Source of the DNA: Turbatrix aceti
Taxonomy: Eukaryota > Nematoda > Chromadorea > Rhabditida > Panagrolaimidae
Length of the DNA: 64,000 nucleotides
Assembly (NCBI GenBank): GCA_963969345.1
Contig: OZ017766.1
Coordinates: 2,604,001-2,668,000 of the forward strand
Reading direction: 5' to 3'
In this document: one piece after another, positions 22,860-34,800 of the stretch
How the letters are laid out: every line of letters begins with the position of its first letter
Numbering within the stretch: position 1 is the stretch's first letter
Program-made: the position numbers and the translations under genes
The notes under the pieces: generated by a model
Told to the model about the DNA's origin: nothing
The model's input: the letters and a program-made list of their open reading frames with translations, nothing else
Databases searched by the model: none

Positions 22860-23351
22860 AATGTTTCTTTGGGTTATTGTTCTATTTTTGAATTTTGTTT
22901 CTCAAGTCTGTATTGTTGACTCCCAAAAATTGATGAAATAAATTGATGGAAAACATTTTTATGCAATGCAGCACTGCCTAGTCTTTTTTTACAAAACGCG
23001 ACGTTCCAAGCAATTGTGATTTTTATTTCATTGTGATAATTAAAAAAAGAGCCCCCTTTCCGAAGAAGACACATTGACGCCCGTGACAACAACAACAAAA
23101 ATCATCGCTGTTCTCTGGTTGCGGGGGAGTGCGTGTCACCGAGCGCCTGAGTCAGTTCGTGGCAATAAAATTTCTTATCACAGCATGAAAAATATTCAAA
23201 TGCAATCAAAGCTTCAGAAGCGCACGCCGACAGTCGAGATCAAAGAGAAAAAACGCGTGGGGAGTCCCCTCTGCGTCTGATGGAGACTGTTCAGCAGCGT
23301 GCGTGGCCCATTATGTACAGTTGCCATCACCAGGTAAATACTTTGCGTGTC
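22860..23351. other. Short convergent spacer
   Basis: This separates the 3' ends of the EGF-repeat and bestrophin genes. It carries AATAAA for the plus-strand gene (22937-22942) and TTTATT at 23032-23037, which is a possible minus-strand poly(A) signal for the bestrophin gene. Nothing else is seen. Confidence 0.5.
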
Positions 23352-24992
23352 TCACGGAAGCGTCGATTCTGGAGCAACTCTGTCGGAGTGATTGCGCAGT
23401 TTTTCAAAGCACTGCCTGATCAAGTCCTTCTGATCGCCGGACAGCTTCGTCGAATTCTCGCGGGATATCATGATGACGTTTTCCTTCGTCTCACTGAAAC
23501 CCGACTGGTTAGACCTGAACGTGCGATCCTCGAACCAACCTGGTCTGCTCTCTTGTGTCGTGCTCCAACCGATGAATTGGCGAATCAACGGTTTTTGCGC
23601 TGTACAGAGGCTGCGGCATGGGGTTGTCGAAGTTGAGGTCCTTCTGCGGTTCCATTATGTCCACCTGGTCGACTATCCGAAAGCCGACCTGGAAGTTGCG
23701 GTCGATGAGCCAGTTGACTTCCAGGTCGTCGTCGTCGTTGCCGAAGGGGTTGAGGAGAGCCTCGGCGACCTTGGTCCACCCCAGGTAGAAGAGAAACTGG
23801 AAGAGCGTCATGAAAGGGAAGATCTCGAAGTAGAAGTTGACAGTGGACGCTTCAGTGGCCTGGCGCCCGATGAGAGCGATGAAGAAGTAGCACCGGACGC
23901 TGAAGCACACAACCTGCGTGTACGAGAGAGGCAGCGGCACCATGCTGTGCGTCAGGAGCGTCGCCATCTGAGCGCGGTAGCTTTCGATGCTCTGCAAAGG
24001 ATGCCTTGGGTCAGCAGGGTCAGTCAGACAACGAAGCCTACCAAAATGATGGCGTTCATGCAGGGATCAGTGGATATAAGACCCTTTGCCCGCGCTCCAT
24101 GGGCCAGATTCATGGCCCACTTGACGGGTGTGTAGTAATCTGCGAAGTCGCACTGACCTTTGACGTACTTTTCCATCTCGGCCTTTGTCACGTACCCTAA
24201 AATAAAGATCAGTTGATTGTCTGAGAGATTTAAGAAGCCTCAGGTGTGTGGCTGGGAGGGAGCATTTATCAGTGCGGTGTGTTTGTTGCTTACGGTAAGC
24301 CGATAGGCTCAGGCTTACGATAAGCACATGATCAAGCACCAAAAGTCAAAGTCTCTTGGTGCATGATAACAGATTCTAATTTTGCAGTAAACACAGTAAG
24401 CACTCACCCGCAGTTACGAGAGACTCGTTCGTCGGGAACCGTTTGCGAACCAGAGTGCTGATCGACCTGAACACCTGCACCTGGAGGAAGAGCATGTACC
24501 TTATAATGCCCCGGCGGTACATCCTCGGCTCGTCGTCGTTGCCGGGAAGCTGCGTGACAGTCTGGAGTGCCAAGCTGCAACCAGTATCGTAATCCCTAAC
24601 CTATTACTCTCCAGACAACGTACTTATCGATGAAGCCAATGTTCCGCCATTGGTCCCACCACCTGTCAATCGTGAGGCGGACGAAGAAGCCCAGCATGAA
24701 GGTGAGTGGCATAAAATCCAGCGACTTGCCGAAGAACTGGATCAGCTCCTCGAAGACCCTTCAAAACACCCCATGAATGCCTGATACAGACGCCAAACAA
24801 AAAAGAAACTGACAACTTGTAGTACTCGCTGAAGAAGAGACGGTAGCTGGCACAGAGGCAGAGGTAGGCGAAGATCCACCAGAAGACCTCGTGGTAGACG
24901 GCCTTCCAGACCGAGCCCCTCCAGAGGAAGAAGAGCCGGAAGAAGGTCGCCCGACCTGCTTTTTCAATCAACTCCCGATACCTGATGGTCAT
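23352..24992 (-). CDS. Bestrophin family calcium-activated anion channel
   Basis: Six exons (24992-24817, 24758-24624, 24574-24408, 24196-24042, 23991-23540, 23493-23352) encode 408 residues, a normal size for nematode bestrophins. The N-terminus MTIRYR...FFRLFFLWRGSVWKAVYHE is diagnostic. The pore-neck helix reads FMPLTFMLGFFV. RKRFPT matches the family RFP motif. Near the C-terminus comes FYLGWTKVAEALLNPFGNDDDDLEVNWLIDRN, whose NDDDD run is the calcium-clasp acidic cluster (EDDDD in vertebrate bestrophin 1). Bestrophins are pentameric plasma-membrane chloride/bicarbonate channels opened by calcium. The last intron (46 nt) was inferred to restore an open tail; without it the protein would stop 11 residues after exon 5's donor. 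The first acceptor is TTTTGAAG, an AAG acceptor required by conservation of EYYKVFEEL. Confidence 0.95.
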
Positions 24993-26297
24993 GTCAAAAA
25001 ATAATCAGACTGATGTGGAGGTGGTTGAGGGCGTAAGCGGTGAAATGCTGAAAAGCAGCTCAAGGCACGCGCTTTTAAAGCCCCGACGGCTCCTTCTTCC
25101 GACGTCATCCCCTTATCACCGCGGCGGACCGGGTGATGGGAAAGCGCCGGGGCCTCTTTGTTATGTAAAACAAAACACGCCAAAGTCAACAACAGAAAAA
25201 ACGAATGCTTCCGGCGCCCGGAATTTATCATCTTGAATTTCTTGTTTTGATTAAATCGAATTTAAATTTGATGTTTGGCGACCCGAATGGTTAACTTTGA
25301 CTTTATCACATTTCAAATTATTTAGGACCGTTATGAGGAGGTTGGAACAACGAAAGCCATCTAACAAGGCGCGTCAGACGTGCCACGACCGAAAAACGAA
25401 GAAGGGCGGCGGCCCCGACGGTGCTTTGCCGCCAGCAGAAAATTATGCGGCGGCGTATTGCAATCAGGTGATAGGACGGAGCGGGGAGGAATCGCAGATG
25501 ATGAGGGTAGAAATCCATAAATAAATAATAATTTTAAATTTGAACACAATTTTATAGATTCTTTGAATAAGGAAGAAAACAGGGGACGAAAGTGCTTGTG
25601 ACGAGCCACGCCGACGCAAACGCAGCAGCGAGAGGCTATTAATAATGATCCTGAAAATTAATTGAACGGTGAGATCACCAGAATGTTTTGTAAAACAACA
25701 ATCACCAAACAACCCACTAAAAATGAACAAAAACACCGTAACCACCAGAAATTGAAAAAAAACCAAATGCGCCGCAGAAGAAGCACAGATAACCCCTCCA
25801 CCCAAAAACCCAAATAAGCAAGTTTTAAAAATTTGGCAGCAAAAAACAACAAAAAGCACATCAACCAACAAAAAGCACATCAACCAACAAAAGCATGTTT
25901 GATGCACGAGCAAACAACCTTTTGATGGAGTCTGTCGTATACAGGATTCGACCAGCGCCATCGCATGTGATAATTTTTACACAAAAAAAAGTCTCATCTG
26001 GGTTAGAGACTGCACCAAAAAAAGCAGTAGTGTGCGTGAGGCACGTATACGTTACGTTCGGGTACGCTAAAATGGTGATTAACAGATTCCTAGATTTGTT
26101 ATTTAAGTTTGGTTTCGTTTTCGAAAGATTAGACGAGTTTGCCAATGAAAAATGAAAATTGACGGAAGAATGGGTGCATAAGGTCAATATTACGATTTGG
26201 TGTTAATCTTTCCGGATAAAAACGCAGTATAATACGATGCAACTATTTTATAAAATTCCCTATAAAAAAATATTCCCGATACTGTTACTTCGCGGTT
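24993..26297. other. Intergenic DNA, no gene supported
   Basis: This lies between the bestrophin start and the ArfGAP end. It is mostly A/T-rich, with a small tandem repeat at 25847-25894. A hydrophobic minus-strand open frame (25961-25464) comes from T-rich sequence and is not believed. The bestrophin promoter is probably within 24993-25300. Confidence 0.45.
25847..25894. repeat. 19-bp tandem repeat, about 2.5 copies
   Basis: The unit CAACAAAAAGCACATCAAC is repeated twice exactly (25847-25865, 25866-25884) and then partly (25885-25894). Confidence 0.85.
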
Positions 26298-28119
26298 TCA
26301 AAAAAAAGCAGTTTTCCTACCACGAAAATAACTCGGTACCTGCCAATGTTGCAATTCTTCCAATCACTTTACCTTTGCACCTCTCAACAACTTCTAATAC
26401 CTCCCCTCCCTCAGAAGCTGCCAAATTCAAACTTACCGAAAGATAAGAAGACACGGAACTGCTGATATTGGAAAGTTTATCGGCCACCTTGGTGACACCC
26501 TGTCTGACCGAATCCTTGATGTCCGACATTTCAGGAACATGCTCGGAGTACGACGAATACGATTTTGGCGATTGCTGGCCGTTGCCAAAGAGGTCAGCGG
26601 ATCCGATGCCCGTCGACCCTTCGAAGCGACTCAGCGCGGTCTTCGTCTCGTAGTCAGCGCTTGCGCCGTTGCCGAAGAATTGATCGGATGAAATGGACTT
26701 GGCGTTGTTGAATTTGGAGTAATCGACCTGTCCTCCTTTACTGGACGCTGCCGTGTAATTCGAAGCCGACTTGGCGCCGCCGTTACCGTACGACGTGGGT
26801 TGAGTTTTCCTGCAAAGACCCAAAATAGGCAAAAAAACCGGGCAACAAGCTCACTTTGGTGGCAAATCGGCAAAAGCGCCGAAGATGTCGTCGTTGTTGA
26901 CGGGTTTCGACTTGGAGCGGTTGGCGAAGAGGTCGTCGGTGTCGTCGGCGGCTCTGGTGCTAGGCGTGTCGTCCAGGACCTCCCACTCGTCCTCGTAGGC
27001 CGAAGTTGACTTCTTCGTGGCGGATTTGCCGGGCGCGCCCTCCTGCTGGATGGTCCGGAAGCCGACGGAGTGGCTGACCCCCGACCGGTTGCCGAAGCCG
27101 ATGCCGAGTCGGTCCACGACGTCGGCCTTCTTCGGGTCCTTGGCCCGGAGCTGCTCCCTCGCCTTCTCGTTCCTCTCCGCCTCCTTCATGAGGAACTTGG
27201 ACGAGAGCTTCGAGTCGTCGACCGGGAGGTCCTTGTCCTCTGCGGGGGCCAGGGAGAGCTTGGAGAGCGTCTCGCGCTCCTTGTCGAACTCATTGGCTCT
27301 CTTCTCGACGTCGTTGAAGTTGGTCTGCACGCGCTGAGCGCCCATGCGGCCCTTTCCGGCAGCGTTCTTCTTGACGGGCTTCTTGATGACGGTGGGCGTC
27401 TTGTGCTCGACAGCGACGGGCTCGTCTTTGAGGTGGTCCACCGACGGGCCGAAGAGCGCGTCTTCCGACGGGGCAATCATCGCCACCGGCACGACAGGTT
27501 TCGAAATGACTGCGGCAGCCGTAAAATCCTGGTCGAAGAAATCCTCCTCCTTGACGGGTTCTGGCTCGACGGCGTCGGAAGGCGAGTCGATGAGCACCTT
27601 CGTGCCGTACAGCCTCATTGCTTGGTTCGACAGCTGGATGAGTCTGTCCTGAAAGTTGGAGGTGTCCATGAGGAGCGGTATAAAACCGGAAAAAACTTTG
27701 ATGCAAACCGACCTTGTACATCATTGCCGCGCGACTTTTGTACTTCTGCTGCGCGTCACTGGACGTGCAGCCATGCTGCTTGAAGAACTGCGTCTAAACC
27801 CCAAAGAATTAGTCCACAAGTCTTCAAAGCACAAAAAACCCACGGCATTGGCATTTCCGCCGACCTGCATGTTGCGAAGCTGCGTCCACGTCCAATTGGT
27901 ATCCAAATTCGTAGATCGAACGAAAGTTATGTGTACGCCGAGATTCCGGTGCGTCGCAGAGCAGTCGATGCAGATGAAGACGCCGTACGTAACGGATGAC
28001 CAAGTTGGGTTGCGTGCGCCACAATCGAAGCAGATCTTGTTGGCTGGCAGTGATCGGAGCTTGCGAAACGCCACCTCGAGATCCGTTTTCGAAGGCTTGG
28101 ATGCTTCGGAGGACGACAT
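26298..28119 (-). CDS. ARFGAP2/3: ADP-ribosylation factor GTPase-activating protein 2/3
   Basis: Exons 28119-27844, 27793-27713, 27648-26855 and 26809-26437 join in frame (508 residues). A small last exon, 26339-26298, adds 13 residues and is tentative. The N-terminal ArfGAP zinc finger has C30-x2-C33-x16-C50-x2-C53 with the arginine finger in SATHR57NLG. The middle region has the conserved [16 protein letters not shown] segment and [15 protein letters not shown]. The C-terminus carries the ArfGAP2/3 repeats [11 protein letters not shown] and SADLFGNG and an amphipathic helix. The family speeds GTP hydrolysis by Arf1 on COPI vesicles at the Golgi (yeast Glo3). The total length fits vertebrate ArfGAP2 and 3. 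A TTTATTACAG acceptor about 30 nt upstream of the ATG suggests trans-splicing. The 5' half of exon 3 is acidic and low-complexity, as is normal for the linker that binds coatomer. Confidence 0.95.
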
Positions 28120-29973
28120 GACTGGCACCGCGCGCACGTCTCTGTAATAAAATGGTTTATTTCCAAGTGATCTCACGTGTCGTCTAATGCCACGTTGCAC
28201 AACGACGAGACATCGCGCCGCTCTTCTGGAAAAGAGAAATCGATCGCGCACGCGTGGATGCAAAAAAATCCACCTCGTCGCCTCTCGAGGCCCAAAAAGC
28301 ACCCAGACTCCCTGGAAAGCTCCACGTATCACGATCAATCGATGATTAAAAGTTTGGAAAAAAGGAAAAGCAAATACAGCTGCAGCTGCGAGAGGCGACG
28401 ATCCAGCGAATGACTGAACTGACCCTGACGAGCAGGAGCTCCCCGACGCACAACACGACAGCCAACAACCCAGCTAGCTGGTGTTCAGAATCTTTTCCCA
28501 GAGGTCTTCTCGTTAATGAAGCAAAAAACACACCGACAAAGGGTGTGGAAGAGCAAACAAGGAAAAATCCGGTTTTGTAAGCACTTGCTGAAACCAGACA
28601 GCTGTTATAAGTGAGCGCGTGCGCATTGTAGTACTGCTTTCGTGCAGGGAGCATCCACGCGGGATTGCTTCTACTCGAAATTGCTTGATTATTTTCGGAT
28701 TGATCTTTCTGGGCCCGGCGTGTCGATTGTCGCGATGGCTGCGCTATCGCGAGCGCTTTCTCTGCTCTGCCTGCGCGAGTTGACCCAGCTAGCAGACGCC
28801 CATGGTTCCCAGACCCCGGAGGCTCGTGGTCAAGCGCGGCGCGGTGCCCCTACTGCGCGGCAGCAGCTCCAGAGCAACCCCCTGCTTATCTACCTCTTCT
28901 CCGCCCCTGACCTGCCTTATTTAAGCAGGTCCACTTTAGTTCATTATGTTCAGTTTTGAATCTTCATCCACCCCACGACCAAGGCAGGCTGTTCTCCTGG
29001 TTCGTGTATTGTGTACAGTGTATCGATTTTGTTGTTGGCCGAATAAACTACAGGTTTACTTCGGCAAAAACGCTCCTTGCGACTATTGTTGGTATTAGCA
29101 AGAAAGGCGGCTCCTAAGGCGAAGCCTACGGAGTTGGACATCAGGGCTAGAGGGTCAGAGAAGTCTGAAGGCCTGCTAGCTACCGAAGACAGGCGCGTCT
29201 GAGGAAGATCGAGAGTCACCAAAGACCCGCAAGTCCTAGGAGCAGCAGGTGAGTCAAGACTCAAAACCCCCCCCCTGATCCAGAACTCTAGCACGCAGTA
29301 TTGCGGCAAGAGCTACGAGGGCTACTCCCGCAAATTGGTATTTGCGGTCCGAGAAGCAACGAGGCCGGCCACCGCAAGTGGTATTGCGGTCTGAGCGAAG
29401 GCACAGCCCGAGCGCGTACTTGGGCAAGGCGACCGTAGTGTCCCCACATCGATAACGCCTCAGGCGCCTAAAAATTTGTTTATTTAACTTCTCAGCTTCT
29501 TGTTATGTTTTTTTTCCAAAATCGTAAACTGCCATAAGAATTACGATTTTTTCTGTTGCGTGCATAATGTTATAATAATTTGTTTTATGCGGGTACTTTT
29601 TTTTAAATCGCGTAGTCTAGGCACCGTAGTATGTGCAATTCTGATGTGTTTGGGCTAATTACCGTTGCACGGGTTCCCATGCCGCGTGCCCTGCAGAACG
29701 GTGTCTGATCACTTGGCCTACAGTGCGGGTTTTTTATTAATCGTTTATGCGGGACGTTGTGGTTTTGTTGTTGCGAAGTACAGCGTGTCAAAAAAGGGGT
29801 GAAAAGCATCTTGGAACAAAACAGTCATGGGAAACGGTAAATATCAGTGTCGGCATTTGTCATGAGGGGAATAAATATGGATGAATAGCAATTTAGTCGG
29901 TCGTTTGTCGCTCGCGCCGTTCTCGTTGGTGATTGGAGTGGGGAAAGCAGCAGCACACGGTCAGGTTCTTTGT
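28120..29973. other. Intergenic DNA with LTR-like remnant
   Basis: This separates the ArfGAP start and the 3' end of the neuropeptide gene. The first 500 bp probably contain the ArfGAP promoter. An LTR-like block lies at about 28722-29087. The next 350 bp (to about 29440) are GC-rich and contain a short degenerate direct repeat. The remainder is A/T-rich. No coding gene is supported. Confidence 0.45.
28722..29087 (+). mobile_element. LTR-like remnant (R-U5 end and primer site), tentative
   Basis: On the plus strand a TTATTTAAG promoter-like box (28917-28925) is followed by AATAAA (29042-29047), about 40 bp of U5-like sequence, and then TTGGTATTAGCAAG from about 29089. That order (TATA, poly(A) signal, end of LTR, then a TTGG... 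primer-like site) matches the clearer remnant at 13762-14261. No gag or pol frame follows, and the left end is a guess. It could also be unrelated promoter-like DNA. Confidence 0.3.
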
Positions 29974-30462
29974 TTAGAGGGGAATGCTGCGTCGTCGTCG
30001 AAGGAGGCAGGACATGGGCGAGAATTCGCACTGCTGCCAGCCGTAGCCAGGGAGGACTTCTCGCTTCTCTGTCAGGGCCAGGAAGTCGTAGGGCGATCGG
30101 ATTTGACGGTCGAAGAGAGTTGCCACCTGCTGGCCATTTTGGTCCAGCTTGGAGGGGAGCTGCAAGTTAGGGGAATGAGAGGGGCTTCTTAGGGGGTCTG
30201 ACGTCGTCGGCACATGCGTGCATGTTTTTTTGTACGCATGTGCCGACTCGGAGAACGCAAACTGGAGATAAAATAGCAATTTTCAAAGAAGTGAGCGGGT
30301 TATCTCCGACCCATCTCGAGCTGGAACCCTTCTAGGAAGCCGATTGTGGTTGAAACTCACCACAGCGGCATGACACACAACGACGAAGACGAACAGGTAA
30401 GGAACAAACCAGTTGCCGGAGGCCATGACTTCTGAAATCCGCTCGGATGACATCCCTGCCAT
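29974..30462 (-). CDS. Neuropeptide precursor with allatostatin-C/somatostatin-like peptide
   Basis: Two exons, 30462-30361 and 30159-29974, encode 95 residues. Exon 1 encodes a signal peptide (ASGNWFVPYLFVFVVVCHAA). Exon 2 encodes a short spacer and then one peptide between a Lys-Arg site and an Arg-Arg-Arg-Arg site, four residues from the stop. The peptide core is WQQCEFSPMSCLL. Its two cysteines are six residues apart. The pattern Q-C-x-F-x-P-x-S-C is that of insect-type allatostatin C, which forms a disulfide ring and is related to somatostatin. There is no C-terminal Gly, so the peptide would not be amidated, as in classical allatostatin C. It would be secreted by neurons and act through somatostatin/allatostatin-C-type GPCRs. 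A TTTCTCCAG acceptor 6 nt upstream of the ATG at 30462 suggests trans-splicing; ATG 30426 would also keep the signal peptide. The family name is inferred from motif likeness alone. Confidence 0.75.
30206..30247. repeat. Perfect 14-bp hairpin in the neuropeptide-gene intron
   Basis: GTCGGCACATGCGT (30206-30219) and ACGCATGTGCCGAC (30234-30247) are perfect reverse complements around a 14-nt loop containing T7. It lies inside the single intron (30160-30360) of the neuropeptide gene. Confidence 0.85.
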
Positions 30463-31873
30463 TTTTCCCTGGAGAAAAACACGGCATCTCCGCCGTTCTG
30501 CGAGCTGAGAAAAAAATAGGAAAGAAAATAAAACCAACCTTGTGAGTACGGCGCTTTGAGTGGAGACTAAATCACGCATAGCAAACGAAGCCGGCGCCCC
30601 ACGCTAGGCGGCCGGCGGATTCATCCGGCATGAGGCGTCAATGAAGGCAATAAGCAGATGACGGATGTGTTTGCCGCCCTCTCCACGCTCTGTGAACCCC
30701 CCAAGTGGCCAAATTAAAGGGTGGTCTCGGCTTCTGATGCGCAACGACGTCTGTTGACCGGGAACGCGTGTCTTTTTTCTTCTACATACGATAACAAACT
30801 TTTTTTCACTGTTTTGACGAAAATTATGCAAAATGAGTTTCAAATATGAAAATAGGTGCGCAAACTGTGATTTTCTGAATTTCAGATCTTCCGGTACATT
30901 TCATAGGAAAACTGCATATTGTGACATGAAATTTGTGGGGTGGGGGCTATTTTTTTAAAACCAACAGGCTTTTGTTTAAAATATTCCCTATTCTTGGAGG
31001 TTTTATATTAGAACGTTGGTGCCGTTGCTCCATTTGACAGCTCAGTTTAAATTTGACGTCTGAATTTTCATTTTTTAATTACATTTATATTTGTTAACGA
31101 CGTTGATGGAACGTTTTTAGCGAGATCAATTCCATTCCTGAACAGGATGTTTTGTGGTTGTTTCATTAATTAACTGGAGGGGAATCTGTTTTTAAATAAA
31201 GTCAACATATACATACAACAACTACGGCATAAGCCCTGTAATGCACCGTAATTATTCTCGTGCCGATATCAGGTCACTATTCTGAGTAATCATAAACAAA
31301 CTTGGTTGTCAATTATTTTTTTCTTGTTCTTTAACTAAAAACTGACGCAGTATTGCGATGATCAAAATATCCACAATTTTGAAAACCGGCGACATCAACG
31401 GTACTGTTTTGAAAAATTTTGATGACAAATGAATTTGTAAACAACACTGGAATGATTTCATTCTCGAAAAAATTTTTAAGCATTTTGATAGTTTATTTTT
31501 TAAATTGTGTGATAAAAAGTAAAACGTGTTCAAAAACTGTCTTTTTTCTTTCAAATGCGACGAATAAGGAAGAAAAAAACTCGACGAGCGACTAGGGACT
31601 AAAACGAAACATACATACGCGGGTCAGAGGGGTCGAATCCAGGTGAAGAGGTCGGGAGGGAGGTACTGTAATTACCGAGCTAGGGGGAGGGGCGTACCAA
31701 GTTTCCGCGCTGGACACCGACTGCGGAACTCGGCCAGAAGCACGATTCGGGGGCTGTGAATGCACGTGAGAGAATTGAGTGTGTTATGACGAGACCATTT
31801 TGAACGATTTTCTGTGACTGACGTATTGCATTGGGACGAAGGCTTGGAGCAGGTCTATTCGAGAGCAAAAGCG
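30463..31873. other. Intergenic DNA, no gene supported
   Basis: This lies between the neuropeptide gene's 5' end and the neprilysin stop. From 30.8 to 31.6 kb it is A/T-rich with long A and T runs. The neuropeptide promoter is presumably in the first few hundred bases. No open frame is convincing. Confidence 0.45.
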
Positions 31874-34800
31874 CTACCATACACGGCACTTCTGCGGAGG
31901 GTTCATCGGCGAGCCGAGCGGGCATCGGTAGGCTTCTGCGAAGTCCTGTGAGTTCGAGAGAGGCCCCTTCACCCGGATGGGCCCCGGCGAGTGCTCCGAC
32001 GTCCTCAGCTTTCGCGAGGCCTCCTTGTCGTTCATTACGCCGCACCAAATCTGCAAAACGACCTTTGGCGTCTGTTTTTTTAGGAAAAAAGGGATTAAAA
32101 ACTGGCAGTTTTTTGACGACGTATTAAAATTATGGTAAATTAACTTCTCAAGTTGCAGAACCTTGAAGTGATGATATTGAAATTATTGGAAATTAACTGT
32201 AGTTTTTCACCTGACTTTGAAACACAAATGTTGTTTTTTGCATTATTTTGTTACGCCGCGTGGCGTCATTTGATACACTTGCATCTTTTTAAACCAATTT
32301 TAAGTTGCAACTGAGTGGTAACAAATTTTGTAGAAAAACCCAGAATTCTAAACTGTTTTTTACGCAAAAATTAGTCAAAACTGCCACTTTCCCCTTAATC
32401 GAAAGATTCGTTATTTTTTTTCAAAATTGAAGCGCTGGGGAAATAACACGGATGTGCGAGGGAATACCCAATAATTGACGGACGATGACTGATGGGGTGT
32501 CTCGGCACGTCACATGCGTCATCCAATGCAATTTTATAATTTCGCGGCCCGCTTCGAGATCTCACCTGAGCGTAATTGAGGAAGAACAATTGGTCCTGCG
32601 TGAGATTGACACCAGGCAGCTGCTGTGGCACGGGATGAAAAGTCTCGTACTTCTTATACGCCCGATAGGCCTGCTTGAGGCCGCCGTTGTCTGCGATGTT
32701 TTCGCCCTTCGTGGAGCGGCCATTTATGGGCATGCTGACCTGGGAAAGAATGTACGACGAGTACTGATCCTCGATGCACTTGGCCTTCTCCTCGAACTTG
32801 ACGATGGTCGCGTTATCCCACCACTGGCGGATGTTGCCCTTGTTGTCGTAGAGTCGGCCGCGGTCGTCAAACTGCAAGAGCCCCCAATTTGTTGGTGTGA
32901 GGCGAACAAAAAGAACCAACTCCATGCGTTATCTCGTGACCAATGACTACGCCGATGCCTCCGTAGTTCATCGATCGGGGAAAGTGCTTGTTGTAGAAAA
33001 CGGGCTGCAGAATGCCGGCGGGGAAGACTGAAAACAAGCATAGATTGGAAAATAGCTGCGTTTTGATTACTGTGGAATTTCATCCACCGAAAATAATTAA
33101 TCAAAAAGTATTTCTAGAACTAAACTGCCTTTATTATTTTTTTTGTGTTCGACATTTGAAAGTCACTGCGAAAATAAGTTTTAAATGTCGGATAAAAAAA
33201 GTTATTTTGATAGATGGCTTTTGAGGGTGCATCAAAAACACATGTGCCGGAAACTACTAAAAACCCACTAATTTCATTGGTATTTGGGCTGTAGAACGCG
33301 TTGACGAGCGCCGCGCCTGCGACCCATCTGTCTCGATCGACCGGAAGCCGGATTCGTTCCAGGATGTCTTTTTGATACATCTCATAGAACTGGAACTTGG
33401 TCTTGTAGTAGTCGCCCTCGTAAACGACGAATCGCGAGTATTCGGCGTCGACGGCGGTGCTGTCGTTGAGGTAGTCGGGATAGCCGATCTTCTGGTTCAT
33501 CGTGTGCACCTTCTGTTTGGCGAAGGCCTTCGTCTCAGGCGTGAGCCAGTCCTCCTCTTCCAGCAGCTCGACGAAAGCTTCCATGATCAACGAGATCATG
33601 TCCTCCACCTGAGACTTGGCTTCGTGGTCAAAGTGGTTGCGGATGTAAATGCTGGACGTCGCCATCGACATGAGACTGTTGATCCGCGTCACGCAGCCGT
33701 GCCAGCGCATTTTCTGTACGGACATCACTGCAAAGAATTACTTGTTACGTGTGCTGCGAGGCAGCCAACTACAAACGGTTCAGGGTCTTGTAGAACTTGA
33801 ACATTGTCAGTGCGAAAGGATCCGGAAGGTCGCGTAGCATCGATTTGAAAAACCAGCACCAGTTTAGATAGTTTACTATTATCCTGCAAAATAACTGGTA
33901 ACTTTTTTTTACGTTGCATAAACACAATAAAATGCAAATAATTTTTTACAAAAAAGGCATTTTTTTGTTTGAAAATAAACTATCATTTAACGTTTTGCCA
34001 TCGTGTTAATTAGAGCCAATTAGTCAGACAACTAACCTGTGATCGAAGGTCGGCATCAATTTGTCGAGTCGATCGATGAAATCGACGCCATAAATCACTA
34101 CCTCGGCGTAGTCGTCAAAGGTGATGACGTTTCCGCTCTTGTCTGTGATATCCTCAAAGATTGTGTTGAAGAACGTCAGCCAGTCAAAGTTTGGGAAGCG
34201 CTGGCGCATCTGTCCGATCGTCCACTTGCTGTACAACTCCGCGATGTCATGTCTCTGGTCTTCGGCCACAGTTATCTGCAAACAGTCTCGTTCGACTGAT
34301 TGTTTCAAAAACACAAACGTTAGCGAGCTGGGTTTCGAATTGAAGGATCTCGAGCGATTCTGCAATTGCCAGGTTTGGGGCAATGTTGAGGAGCACGAGC
34401 ACGTCCCGGATGAGGGTCGTGTACGCCAGGCGCTCGTCCTCGGTGTCGGCGAGCATGTAAAACTCCCGCGAGAAGAGGTTCAGACTCGGCTGGTCCAGCT
34501 AAAGACTTTTTTGTTCAACTGATTTCAAACTGGTATAATTCACGAACCAAAAGAACGTGTTTTTCAGAATTTTTGTCATCTGGCTGTACAGTTGCCTTGA
34601 AGAGACTGTCTACCCTAAACTTGGCAACCATGATGCCGTAGAGGCGCTCGATGGACACGTTGGAGGGAGGCGGCGTCCGTGTGAGACTGGGCCAGCCGCC
34701 GAACGTGCCGAGGACGTCGTGGAAGACCTCGCGCCACTTGTGCAGGACTTCCGTTTCGTTGAGACAGAGGTGGTAAAAGCGCTTGGCCTTGTTTACGGCG

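Noticed and set aside
25464..25961. 165-codon hydrophobic minus-strand frame
   Set aside because: The hydrophobicity comes from T-rich, A-run complement sequence. Part of it is a simple tandem repeat, and no family or splice pattern is seen.
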